A stretch of DNA of 64,000 nucleotides from Symbiodinium natans (taxonomy: Eukaryota; Sar; Dinophyceae; Suessiales; Symbiodiniaceae): the NCBI GenBank assembly GCA_905221605.1, contig CAJNDS010002835.1, forward strand, positions 186,001-250,000, written 5' to 3'. Positions 1 through 9,700 of this stretch are shown piece by piece. A program made the position numbers and the translations under genes. The notes beneath the pieces are model-generated. The model had not been told where the DNA came from. It worked only from the letters and a program-made list of their open reading frames with translations, and made no database searches. How positions within the stretch are numbered: position 1 is the stretch's first letter; each line of letters begins with the position of its first letter.

Positions 1-435
1 TGGTTGCCTATACTTGGTGTTTTAGTTTTGGTGTTTACATTCGGCTAGCATTTTTTTGAACATCCTCAACAGAATGCAGCTCACCACGTGGCTCAAGATG
101 CTCTAAGAATCGAAATCTGCAGAGCCGGAGTGACCTCGATAGGGCTACTGTCAGACTGGAGTTTGGCTATTTGTGAGTTCTTGTGCCATCGTGGTGAGTT
201 GGACTTTCGATTGTCAGCTGCCGACACGGATTGGTCGACCTTCGTCTGGCTTGTTTGTTTAAGCTCACGGTCGCTGTGTGCGAGCGTTGTGTTTGAATGC
301 GTTTCTTGTTGAATGCACTCTTTACAATTGCATTCGGTCGGAGTTGTTTTTGCAACAGGAGCTATGCTTGCTACCTGATGCTATTGATTGCTATTGTCTG
401 TACGTTCAGCTTTGCGCTAGGCCAACCTGCTTGAC

Positions 436-921
436 ATGGGCGACCCTGCAGAGTCGGCGCCAGCGGCACCGGCGGCACCGGCCGCACCGGCGGCACCGGC
501 AGCACCGGCGGCACAGGGATGGGGCGCTGCACTCAGACATCACTGCAGAGCGACCGCTGCTCGACCTCTGCTCAGCAACGCTGCGCGAGTCTGCGCGACG
601 TGCCTGTATGTGCCTGTCTGCGCGATTGCTCAATTTTGGAGGCGCCTTCGAAGGCGGAGGTTTTGCTGACTTCGCCGGTGCTCCAGCCGGCACCTCCAGC
701 ACCTCTGCAAATGATGGCTTTGGGGACTTCGTCAGCACGGCGCCCAGCCACCAGGGTGCCTCTGCAGATCTTTGCAGTCATATTGTTTGGTACTGCATAT
801 TCTCCAAGATCGCCTGATGATGAAGCCTAGTGAGGCACCGGAGCAGCTCCGACCACGGCCGCACCCCCACAGAATCCGCAGGCTGACATGCCTCAACGGG
901 AGGATGGGGATCTACATGCAT
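436..921 (+). CDS. 5' exons of an Ala/Pro and FxDF-motif low-complexity protein (multi-exon, partial)
   Basis: Three coding stretches can be read. The first starts at the ATG at 436 and encodes an acidic start followed by a run of about seven APA/PAA repeats (to about 515). The second (about 630-759) is Gly/Phe rich, with GGFADFAGAP and GFGDFV. The third (about 830-921) is Ala/Pro/Gln rich and ends at a good GTAAGT donor at 922. FxDF/FGDF motifs are seen in clathrin-adaptor and ArfGAP tails, but nothing here identifies a fold. Similar GDFAGFQ residues recur at 15.74 kb, so these exons probably belong with the exons at 15.6-17.2 kb. If so, the whole retrotransposon lies in an intron. That link is inference; other frames through the GC-rich repeats are also open. 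Confidence 0.4.
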
Positions 922-930
922 GTAAGTGAG

Positions 931-1521
<591 letters not shown>

Positions 1522-1562
1522 TGTATCATATATATTGGAACATTTTGAAGCATGGCCATGCG

Positions 1563-1630
1563 CGCATACACGCATACACACACATACACACATACATACA
1601 TACATACATACATACATACAAACATGCACA
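1563..1630. repeat. CA / CATA microsatellite
   Basis: CACA and CATACATA repeats follow the GT tract after about 40 bases of unique sequence. Nothing gene-like is seen from here to 2100. Confidence 0.85.
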
Positions 1631-2117
1631 AACATGAGTGAGAGAGTAACAAGTTAAGAGGTAAAGTGAAGCAGCTGGCAGCCCCTGCACAACAAGGCCT
1701 AGAAGTACGTAAGGTCCCTCAACAAACTGTTGATTCTATGTGATGCGTCAGGGCTTGACATTCCACATGTCCGGTGCTATTCTGCGACAAGCCCGGCGAC
1801 ATCCATGTTTGTCAAGCACGGTGTTGGATGTCGCCATGCCAAGACACCCAAAAGCCCAGAGCCTTCAGGACCCCGGGACCCAAGTCTTGAAACCTGAAGT
1901 CAGGATGCAGATGGGGTTGACACGATCTGCCTTGGCAAGGGTTGTACGGGGCTATGCGATGGGGTTGCAAGTTACAAGGCCAATGGTTATGGAATAATTA
2001 GGAACCCTATGAAACTTTATGTTATATATTCATAGGAATTCTGTTAAAATGAGAAGGAATCTTACTAAAATGAGTAGGAACCAATAGGACTCCTGTATAA
2101 AATAGTGTGAATCGGCT

Positions 2118-2530
2118 TAAACGATTGGTTTTTTGGGACAGCACAGCGTTTTTGCAGTCCCAGGCCTCCAAAGTGCTGTACTGTCCCAAAAAAAACAAAT
2201 GTTTTTAAAGCAAACACAGCATTTGTTGCTTGTTTTGGCTTGAGAAGATTGGCTTTTTTGGGACAGTACTGCGTTTTTGCAGTCCCAGGCCTCCATAATG
2301 CTGTACTGTCCCAAAAAATCCAATGCTTTTAAAGCAAGCAATGCAAAAATGCTGCACTGTCCAAAAAACCAAAACACCAAAGTTTGTACACTTGGCGTCC
2401 AAGGTCTCTAAATTGTTTTTCGGGTTTTTTGGGACAGTACAGCATTTTCTGCTTGAAAAAGATTGTTTTTTTGGCACAGTACAGCGTTTTTGCTCTTGTG
2501 GGCTTAAAACATTGGTACAGTAGAGCGCTT
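2118..2530. repeat. Cluster of GGACAGTACAGCG hairpin repeats
   Basis: The motif TTTTTTGGGACAGTAC, followed by GCGTTTTTGC, occurs several times in direct orientation (about 2128, 2257, 2424, 2468). It also occurs inverted as TACTGTCCCAAAAAA (about 2175, 2302, 2348). Two copies form complete about 65-bp hairpin units around the spacer GCAGTCCCAGGCCTCCA. This looks like a small non-autonomous inverted-repeat family rather than coding sequence; open frames on both strands run through it without protein character. Confidence 0.75.
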
Positions 2531-2614
2531 TCGTGCTCGCTGCCCTAGGAGGCTTCGAAATCCTAAACCTCTCAACCCTACCATGGCACCTGAGAGGAAA
2601 AAGTGTGGGCACAT

Positions 2615-2705
2615 GGGAGGGGGGGTCCCCCCCCCCCCCCCCGCCAGTTATCCACCTGTTGGTTGGTTCTAGAGCCTATCGGGAAGCGGGGGGGGGGGGG
2701 GGGGA
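2615..2705. repeat. Paired homopolymer tracts (C about 17 and G about 18)
   Basis: A run of C around 2626-2642 is followed about 45 bases later by a run of G around 2687-2704. The two could pair as one hairpin. No gene is seen between 2530 and 3125 apart from repeats. Confidence 0.8.
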
Positions 2706-2832
2706 AAGGCTACTTCAGAGCTTCGGCCGTATTAATTTCTGATATGATAATGTGATGATACTGTGTAGTTATCGTATGAGTACATGTTGTGCAGTTATTG
2801 TATGAATAAATTTCGAGGCCTCAATGGTAAAG

Positions 2833-3085
2833 CACACGGAGTTTTGAACTTCAATCCGGAGTTTTGAACTTCAAAACTCCGGGATCCAAGATTCAAGATT
2901 CAAGATTCCTCGGGAAAGTTTCCACGGGATCTTGAATCCTGGGCCCCGGAGTTTTGAACTTCAAAACCCCGGATTGAACTTCAAAACTCCGGGATCCAAG
3001 ATTCAAGATTTCGGGGAGGCTTTTCCCTGGAATCTTAAAATCTTGGATCCCGGAGTTTTGAAGTTCGAAAATCTGGATTGAGGTT
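2833..3085. repeat. Nested inverted repeats around GGAGTTTTGAACTTCAAAACTCC
   Basis: The near-palindrome GGAGTTTTGAACTTC / GAAGTTCAAAACTCC occurs about four times. It is joined to GGATCCAAGATTCAAGATT and its reverse complement (AATCTTGGATCC), so the block can fold into one long cruciform or several smaller ones. Similar CCAAGATT / AATCTTGGATCC text recurs at 25678-25717. It lies just upstream of the retrotransposon insertion and is not part of it. Confidence 0.75.
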
Positions 3086-3119
3086 CAAAACTCACGGAAC
3101 CCTATCGGGTTAAGGTTTG

Positions 3120-3124
3120 AAGGT
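3120..3124 (+). repeat. Target-site duplication, left copy (AAGGT)
   Basis: The five bases AAGGT directly precede the left LTR and are repeated directly after the right LTR at 13798-13802. A 5-bp duplication is normal for Ty1/copia integration and fixes the element borders. Confidence 0.85.
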
Positions 3125-3429
3125 AGTCAAGAGTCCTGCTCTTCCAGGAACTTCCCTCTCCGAGCGATCGAGTTCGTGTCCGCTGCAACCGAAGCCTCGA
3201 GGTAGTTCTGGTTCTTGATCGATAATTTCGGCCTCTAGGTCTTTGCAAGCTGTCTTTCATCATTTCCTCTGCACTCCGGCTAATTCACATCTTTGCGGGA
3301 CTGATAGCATGCGAACTGAGAGAGCGAGCCTGAGAAAAGGGAGTGATGCCTTCAATCGTCCAGTAGAATTGTGGAGCCATGTGTCAATCGGTCGGGAGCA
3401 ATCATCAGGCAGGGTGCTCAGCTTCGATT
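3125..3429 (+). repeat. Left LTR (305 bp)
   Basis: Identical base for base to 13493-13797 as far as I can compare. It begins AGTCAAGAG and ends GCTTCGATT, so it lacks the usual TG...CA ends; the ends are weakly inverted (AGTC-AAG against AATCGAAG). The left border is set by the AAGGT duplication and the right border by the primer site. The LTR contains the ATG (3243) of the ORF1 reading frame, so transcription probably starts upstream of 3243 within the LTR. Confidence 0.97.
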
Positions 3430-6400
3430 TGGTAGCGGAGCTGGCTGGTCGAGCCAGTTCCCGCTGCCTGTCGTTGCGAGCGCTGTGCCTGCTGATTGTT
3501 CTCTTCGTGCTGACTTGCTATGTGGTTGGCTTGAGTGGTCAGTCGAACTCTCTTTCCAATGTGGAGGAAAGCGAATACCCCACAAGCCAAGGGAAGCACG
3601 AGGAGAACCTCTCAGCAGCGGTGGTCAATTCCTTGTCTCTAGCGCTCGACGCACAGGCAGACGTGTCCAATGACGCACACCGCGCCTCCGCGATTTTATT
3701 TACCGATTCGTTCTTTGACAACTGGACATGGGCAGAGGTAAAAGAACTTCTGTCGGATGTTGCAAGGCTTGCAAGCAAGGATGATGGCGATAGCGGTCGA
3801 GGCTTACGAGCCGCGGATCCTTCGAATAAGTGGTGGTTCACTTCCTGCTTCGTGACGCTGCAATCATTGCTTGAGAAGTATGACATTTCTGGCAAGATGC
3901 GAGTTTTGCGTGACGAGCTTGATTTGCAGGATGATGGGAAGTGGTTTGCCCCCATGATTGATCTGCGAGGCCGAGTTTCTATGATTGGCCGTCGCCTTCA
4001 AGGTGAGAAACCGAGGCAGAAAAGCCTAGGAGGCCGTGTTTTGCCATTTCTTCATCAGCTTGGGTTCTTCTGTGCCGTTTTATCCCTGTTGGCGATGATG
4101 ATGCCGGGCAATCGTGAACATCGAGATCACGGACCCCCTCGCCAGCACGCGCACGTGGGCGACGCTGGGCCGCCATATGTTGGCACGGCAACGCTTAAGG
4201 TTCCCCCTGCTTGGAGCTGCGAACGTCAAGCGACGTACTCACTGAGAAGCTGGATTTCAGACTTGATCCTGTGGAGTTCGGCCACAGATTTGGATCATAG
4301 GAGGCTCGGCCCGATAGCTGCACTGCAGGTTACAGGATCGGCCAAAGAGCTGGTGCGTGAACTCACCCCGGAACAGCTGTCCAATGGAGTGTTAGATCCC
4401 CAAACTAATCAGCACATTACAGGGTTGATGTTGTTGGTTCGTACTTTGGCAAATAGATACGCTCCATTGGATCAGGAAGCAAGCACTCGTGCTGTCAGTG
4501 AGTACTTGAATTTTTCCAAGTTGCCGGGAGAAGGGATCGACGCTTTGCTTGTTAGGTTCGATGTACTGCGGAATCGTGCAGCCTTACGGGGTGGTCTCCA
4601 AATGAATGCTTCAGGAATGGCGTGGCTTCTGTTGAGGGCTTTGTCGCTTCCCCCCGAACTAGTCGACAGGCTCTTGGCTCCTTTAGGAGGGATGTTACCC
4701 CAACAAGAGGCTGAACTGCAAGAGTTGATGGGTCGTATCAGGAGACAAGGGCATCTTTTCGAAGCACGACCCTTGGGTAGACAGGGTGCAACGGGCGATC
4801 CTGGTGCATATTTCTTTCCTGTTTTCGGTGGTCCCAATACTGAGGGTAATGGTCAAGGATCAGCCTACGGCACTGCCTATCCAAGCTTTGGAGCCAATGA
4901 CGGTTCACACGGTAGCGCGCAAGCGAGTGCAGAAGCTCAAGCCGGACTGCAAGCTATGATGGGTTTCCCCACTAGTCCTGTGAACCCCTTCGACGATTCT
5001 GCCCGACAGTGCATGCAGTGCGGCACGTATCATGAGGATGAAGACTTGAGTTCAGCCACCAGCACTGATGAGGGTGAACTAGATGCTGAAGCTCAGGCTT
5101 TTGCTGCAGTAACGGTTGACGGCGAAAGCAGGTCAGACGAAGCCTCCATTGCTGCCGAGCTCTACCATCTGTATCGGCAAGCCAAGCGTCGCTGGCGTAG
5201 GTTCACCGGCAAGCCCCCACGTCGTTTCCGTAAGTTTGGGTTTAGGCCTAAGAACTTCCAAAGGTTGAATAAGACCCCGTACAGCAAGACGTATGCTGCC
5301 TTCTTGCCAGCGCAGAGCTTTGCAGGTGGAAAGGGCAAGGGAAAAGGCAAGTCTGGAGGCAAAGGTGCCAAAACGAATCCTCGTGGCCGCAACGGAGAAG
5401 TTCTTCGCTGCCATAAGTGTAACAGTGACCAGCATCTTTGGCGTCAGTGTCCCATGGTTGCGCAGGGAAACTCCCACTATGCACAGAACCAGCCTGCAGC
5501 CCTTGCGTTGCACACCATCCCGTCGTTTCCTATTTGGAGTCAGCCGCGAAATGTTGACACTGCAGAGTTGAGGTCGCTTCCTGGTGTGACTTTCTCCACG
5601 CACTTCGTGTCAGCCTTGAGTCAGGGGTCGAGTCGCACTGGCCTGGAACCTGAGCTGGAGGCTCTATCACAAGCCTCAGCCTTGAGCAGTCGCAGGTCTG
5701 TTGCGCGAGGCAACCATCTTGAAGCTGTTGATGATGGCGCAGGACCTCCTCCAGGTTGGGAGCCCGGTGACGGCCCGAGCTCAAGTCGAGGAGCTGATGT
5801 CCAAGTGCAGCCTGAAGACAGTGTCAGCCAAGCCGCGTCGTGTGAGAGACCGCAGTCGCACAATGGTCAGGTGCAGTCGTTGATTCCCGGTGCACCTCCG
5901 CCCAAGTTTCCTCCCCCTGTGTCGCGCCCACAGCCGAGTGAAGAGTCCGCGCGTGAGAAGCGTAAGACTACGCTTCAGTTGCAGTCGTTGTTGTATCCTT
6001 GGTGGGAAACCGGCATGTTGGACGCGGATGTTGCTGAGGGATCTGAGGGTGCACATGCGGGTGTGTACCATGAACGCACGCGTGTGAAAGGCAAAGTCGG
6101 TCTTTTGGTTGATCCTGGAGCGCATGACAACTTGGTTGGAGATCGCACCATGAAGTTGCTGGCGTCGCAAGTGAAATGCAAACCTGTGATTCATGCTCTT
6201 GAGCGTCCGTTGAGCGTGCAAGGTGTTGGAAATGGCTCGCAGCAAGCGGACGTGAGCCACGGTGTTGAGTTCAGCATCAAGCGTGAGCATGGCATGCCCA
6301 GTGTTGCTGGAACCTTCAACTCCCCTGTTGTGCCAAACAGTGATCTTCCCCCTTTGCTTGGTCTTAAGTCGTTGCGGAAGTGCGGTGCCGTGCTGGACAT

Positions 6401-6683
6401 GCAGAATCAGAAGCTGATTATCCCAGGCCCTGGAGGTCTGGAAATCAAGCAAAGTCCAGGCACCATAATGCTGGACCTTGAACTCAGTCCAAGCGGCCAT
6501 CTCATCCTGCCGGTGCATCCCCGTGTTGAAAGTTTGGTGAAGGATGATCGCAAGCTTGACTTTGTCTCTTCTCGTGCGAAAGCCTCAGAGTCAAAGAGAA
6601 GATCCGATAGCGCAAAGGTTTCCGATGATTCGAGCCCGGACAAACCTGATGTCCAGAAGGCAGGGATGAGGAACAAGTCGTGA
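3243..6683 (+). CDS. ORF1: Gag-like protein with CCHC knuckle and aspartic protease
   Basis: 1146 codons, structural and protease part of the copia polyprotein. The start used is the first ATG of the frame, inside the LTR; an in-frame alternative is at 3309. Two hydrophobic stretches are visible (about residues 81-98, LLIVLFVLTCYVV, and about 267-287), unusual for Gag. A copia-type Gag helical region follows (about 330-510), then low complexity and a Lys/Gly-rich basic segment. A zinc knuckle CHKCNSDQHLWRQC (C723, CX2CX4HX4C) comes next. The protease catalytic loop is near residue 957, with LLVDPGAHDNLVG: Asp then Pro-Gly-Ala, where Asp-Ser/Thr-Gly is expected. The frame ends at TGA (6681-6683) in the context TGA-CTA-G. 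ORF2 continues in the same frame, so a readthrough product is possible. Confidence 0.95.
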   Translation: MQAVFHHFLCTPANSHLCGTDSMRTERASLRKGSDAFNRPVELWSHVSIGREQSSGRVLSFDLVAELAGRASSRCLSLRALCLLIVLFVLTCYVVGLSGQSNSLSNVEESEYPTSQGKHEENLSAAVVNSLSLALDAQADVSNDAHRASAILFTDSFFDNWTWAEVKELLSDVARLASKDDGDSGRGLRAADPSNKWWFTSCFVTLQSLLEKYDISGKMRVLRDELDLQDDGKWFAPMIDLRGRVSMIGRRLQGEKPRQKSLGGRVLPFLHQLGFFCAVLSLLAMMMPGNREHRDHGPPRQHAHVGDAGPPYVGTATLKVPPAWSCERQATYSLRSWISDLILWSSATDLDHRRLGPIAALQVTGSAKELVRELTPEQLSNGVLDPQTNQHITGLMLLVRTLANRYAPLDQEASTRAVSEYLNFSKLPGEGIDALLVRFDVLRNRAALRGGLQMNASGMAWLLLRALSLPPELVDRLLAPLGGMLPQQEAELQELMGRIRRQGHLFEARPLGRQGATGDPGAYFFPVFGGPNTEGNGQGSAYGTAYPSFGANDGSHGSAQASAEAQAGLQAMMGFPTSPVNPFDDSARQCMQCGTYHEDEDLSSATSTDEGELDAEAQAFAAVTVDGESRSDEASIAAELYHLYRQAKRRWRRFTGKPPRRFRKFGFRPKNFQRLNKTPYSKTYAAFLPAQSFAGGKGKGKGKSGGKGAKTNPRGRNGEVLRCHKCNSDQHLWRQCPMVAQGNSHYAQNQPAALALHTIPSFPIWSQPRNVDTAELRSLPGVTFSTHFVSALSQGSSRTGLEPELEALSQASALSSRRSVARGNHLEAVDDGAGPPPGWEPGDGPSSSRGADVQVQPEDSVSQAASCERPQSHNGQVQSLIPGAPPPKFPPPVSRPQPSEESAREKRKTTLQLQSLLYPWWETGMLDADVAEGSEGAHAGVYHERTRVKGKVGLLVDPGAHDNLVGDRTMKLLASQVKCKPVIHALERPLSVQGVGNGSQQADVSHGVEFSIKREHGMPSVAGTFNSPVVPNSDLPPLLGLKSLRKCGAVLDMQNQKLIIPGPGGLEIKQSPGTIMLDLELSPSGHLILPVHPRVESLVKDDRKLDFVSSRAKASESKRRSDSAKVSDDSSPDKPDVQKAGMRNKS
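3430..3441 (+). promoter_or_regulatory. Primer-binding site, initiator-Met tRNA type
   Basis: TGGTAGCGGAGC begins at the first base after the left LTR. It starts with the TGG complementary to a tRNA 3' CCA and closely resembles the copia primer site complementary to initiator tRNA-Met (TGGTA-CAGAG type). It lies inside the ORF1 reading frame, which passes through it without a stop. Confidence 0.75.
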
Positions 6684-6687
6684 CTAG
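6681..6687 (+). promoter_or_regulatory. Candidate stop-codon readthrough signal UGA-CUA-G
   Basis: The only stop between the protease and pol frames is TGA, directly followed by CTAG. UGA CUAG is the established leaky-stop context in several eukaryotic readthrough genes, and UGA-C contexts serve some viral polymerases. ORF1 and ORF2 share one frame, with just ten sense codons between this stop and the ORF2 ATG. A Gag-PR / Gag-PR-Pol ratio set by readthrough is therefore plausible. A recent point mutation to TGA is the alternative. Confidence 0.55.
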
Positions 6688-6713
6688 CATCACCTGAATG
6701 TGAGTCAACGGAC

Positions 6714-9700
6714 ATGAGCGGACGTGTGAAAACGCCTAGTGCTTGGGTGATGTGTGATCAGGTCGGTGTGCGTCAAAACATTTTGTCTTCTTTGGGTCTT
6801 GACAGCATTCATTTCAGCCGTGACCTTCATTCTAAAGAACAGCTGCGAAAGATCCTCAACATGCTCGAAGTGCATTCGCCTCGAATCATGTGGATTCGTT
6901 TGGGTGGTCCGTCGGCAGGCACTGGCAATCGCCACGATAATCAGAGAGCACAGCATTTGTCGCAGATCGCTCAGCGACAGATAGATAAGGGTGGTTTAGT
7001 GGTGCTAGAGGCTAATGCCCGTAGCTTGGTTTGGTCTTTAAGGTTCGTGCAGGAGCTTGTGCAGAGACTGCATGTTTACGATCATTCCTGGTGTTGGCAC
7101 GAGCGCCGCTTGAAGGTGCGAGCACGCGCCTGTGACTCCGTGATTCGTGTTGCCACCAATGTGCATATGCCCGGACCTTTCAATTGCGAATGTCCTTCAG
7201 GAACGTCTCATGAACATTCCAAGCAGCTATCTCAGAGTGAACGAAACCTTCGAAGTGAGCAGGTGTTACGGTCGATTGTGGAAGTAGCTTTGGCTTCTGA
7301 TGGTACAAACCCGTCAGTTGTTCCTGACCGCACGCACGGGCGACCCGAGTCCATAGTTAAGCTTCAACATTTGACGCACATCCCTGAGCATGACCCGACT
7401 GCATCCGGCAATGACCTTGACAGTCCCGATGTCGGTGTGAATTCATCATACTTGAGCCCTTTTGCAGGACGAAGCATAATGCACAACGATTTGCATGAAA
7501 GACCCAAATCCGAAATGGTGAGGTCTCACGAGCCCTTTCAATCTGACCCCAATTGCGATGCGCTCCTTTCGCAGTCGAGCGCAAACCCGATTTGTAGAGG
7601 AGTTGACGATTCCTATATGGTTCGTAGAAAGGTTCAGGTTCAGGTGGTTGAAGAACATGCTAATCGGGCTAGACTAGATTCTGACTTCAGTTTCAAGACG
7701 TGTCTCAGAATCCTGAACTTGATGCCGTCAAGCGCGCACAGCACCAGAAGACAAGCTGTTGGCAATGATGAGCATGGATCTTGTCAAGTGCTTGGCCTTT
7801 ACAAACATGGTGCCACAGTCGGAATAACCGAGCTTACACTTGAACTTCCCGAAACATGCCAATTCCTGAATTGCTTTGCCAGCAAGCACAATGCAGGTGC
7901 TTGGACATCTGTGTCCATAAATCACAACACAGTACTGCAGCCACACTGGGATTATGGAAACCTCCGGGGTTCCATCAACAGTCTTATTGGATTAGGTAAC
8001 TATAGCGGGGGTGAGTTGTGGTTGCAGCTGTACGATGACGAAGTTGATCACCAGAAGCATGTGGATTGGTTGCTGTCTGACCGGGGCGAAAAGATGCCTG
8101 GTAAGATCATGTCGTGCAAACACCGATGTGTTCATTTTGAGCCAGAGCGTGTGCACTGCACCATGCCCTTCAAAGGTGATCGCTTCACTCTATCGATGTA
8201 TACCAATCGGGCATTGTTGGATGTGACAGCTGTGCAACGTCAGGCCTTGGTCAACCTGGGTTTTCCGTTACCGCTTGTTAACACACGAGAGGTGAGCGTG
8301 TTTCCCACAGAACAAGCCCTTAAGCAGAAAGCCCGCCTTAAGATCGAAAAAGAGGCCGGTCGTACTCCGAAGAAACGAACGCAGAATGTCGAACAGATCA
8401 ACCAGGATTGCGGTGAAGATTTGTCTGCCATTCTTCCGACCACAGATTGCGCTGCTTGGAGCGCGCGACTGCTTGGAGATGGAACTGAAGACAATCCGAC
8501 TTGGCAGGAGTGGAGCCATTTGGATCTCATGTATGATGCAGTTTGCCGACCAGGTTTGTCTGTGCACGGTTCCAAACGGGCTAAACCGCTTAGTTCACTG
8601 TGCAAAAATGGTGCTTGCAATCTTGATCAAGCTTTTGCAGTTTTTGACGGTCCCATGAAGATGTCAAAAGTATCGATGGTCGAATTGTTTGGTGGGGCTG
8701 AAGATTTTGTGTATCTCGCAGTCAGAGGAATGACAGGTACATCCAAACATCCCTTTGACCTTATCACGCATTTTGACCCCGTCTGTCCACGTCAAAATGA
8801 AGCTGCATTTAAGCTAATCTTTCACGTTAATCCCGATGTAATAGTGTTGTGCCCCAAAGAGGTGTCAAATGTCGTCGCTTTCTTTTGTCTGAGTGCAGCT
8901 CGAGTGCAAGGCGAGCGTGGATTGCATTGGGCAATAGAGCAACCAAAAGGCAGCATCATGTTTCAACAGCATGTGTGCCAACAAGTCCTTCAGACTGGAT
9001 TTGCAACAGAGCGTGGTGACACCGTTTTCTTCGCTTCAAGCAGCCTGCTCTCAAAGGCTGTCGAGCGTGAAGGGCCTTCGTCTGCGTTTTGGAGTGCGAG
9101 TCGATGCGAGCACTTCACCTCGGCAATCGCAACCTTGTGCCACTCAGTTTGGCATGCAGCTCATTGTGGCACCAGTCCGGATCAGAACGCCTATCCATCG
9201 GAAGACACTTCTGTGTTTGAATGTCCTGGTTGTAGATGGCATAAACGAAAGGATGATCCAAGTCATCTTCGGGTGGGTGATTGTCGATATCCTCATGTAG
9301 AACCTAAGATTTGGAAGTGTCCCGGCTGCAAGGCTAGCAAACCAAGAATGCATGAAAGCCATACCTTGAACGAGGATTGTCAGTGGCAATTGGCTAGAAC
9401 AGTTGAAGAAGGTTTGCAGCGGGAGCGAAAAGGAAATCGGCCTCGAGATCCCAGGGTTCCCGCAGCTGCCGAGCCAACCGCTAAGGCCCGGATGCCATTG
9501 GAAGGTTCGAAGGGAGGTGGTTCGGCGACACGACGACGTGATGCAGCTGCGCAGGTCACAGAAGGTGGTAATGGTCCATGCAGTAGTCGAGAACCGGCAA
9601 GATCTTCCAGAGATGTCCGTTCTCGTTCTTCTGTAGGTGTTGACACTTTTGATCCTCCGCCGCCAGCTCCAGTGCCGGATGAATCGGCGCCTGTCCCCGA

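Noticed and set aside
88..110. GTGGCTCAAG as a spliced-leader relic
   Set aside because: Only the last bases resemble the dinoflagellate leader; the CCGTAGCCATTTT part is absent. The same holds for the match near 39765.
5781..6518. 245-codon frame on the opposite strand of ORF1
   Set aside because: Shadow of the gag-protease coding sequence.
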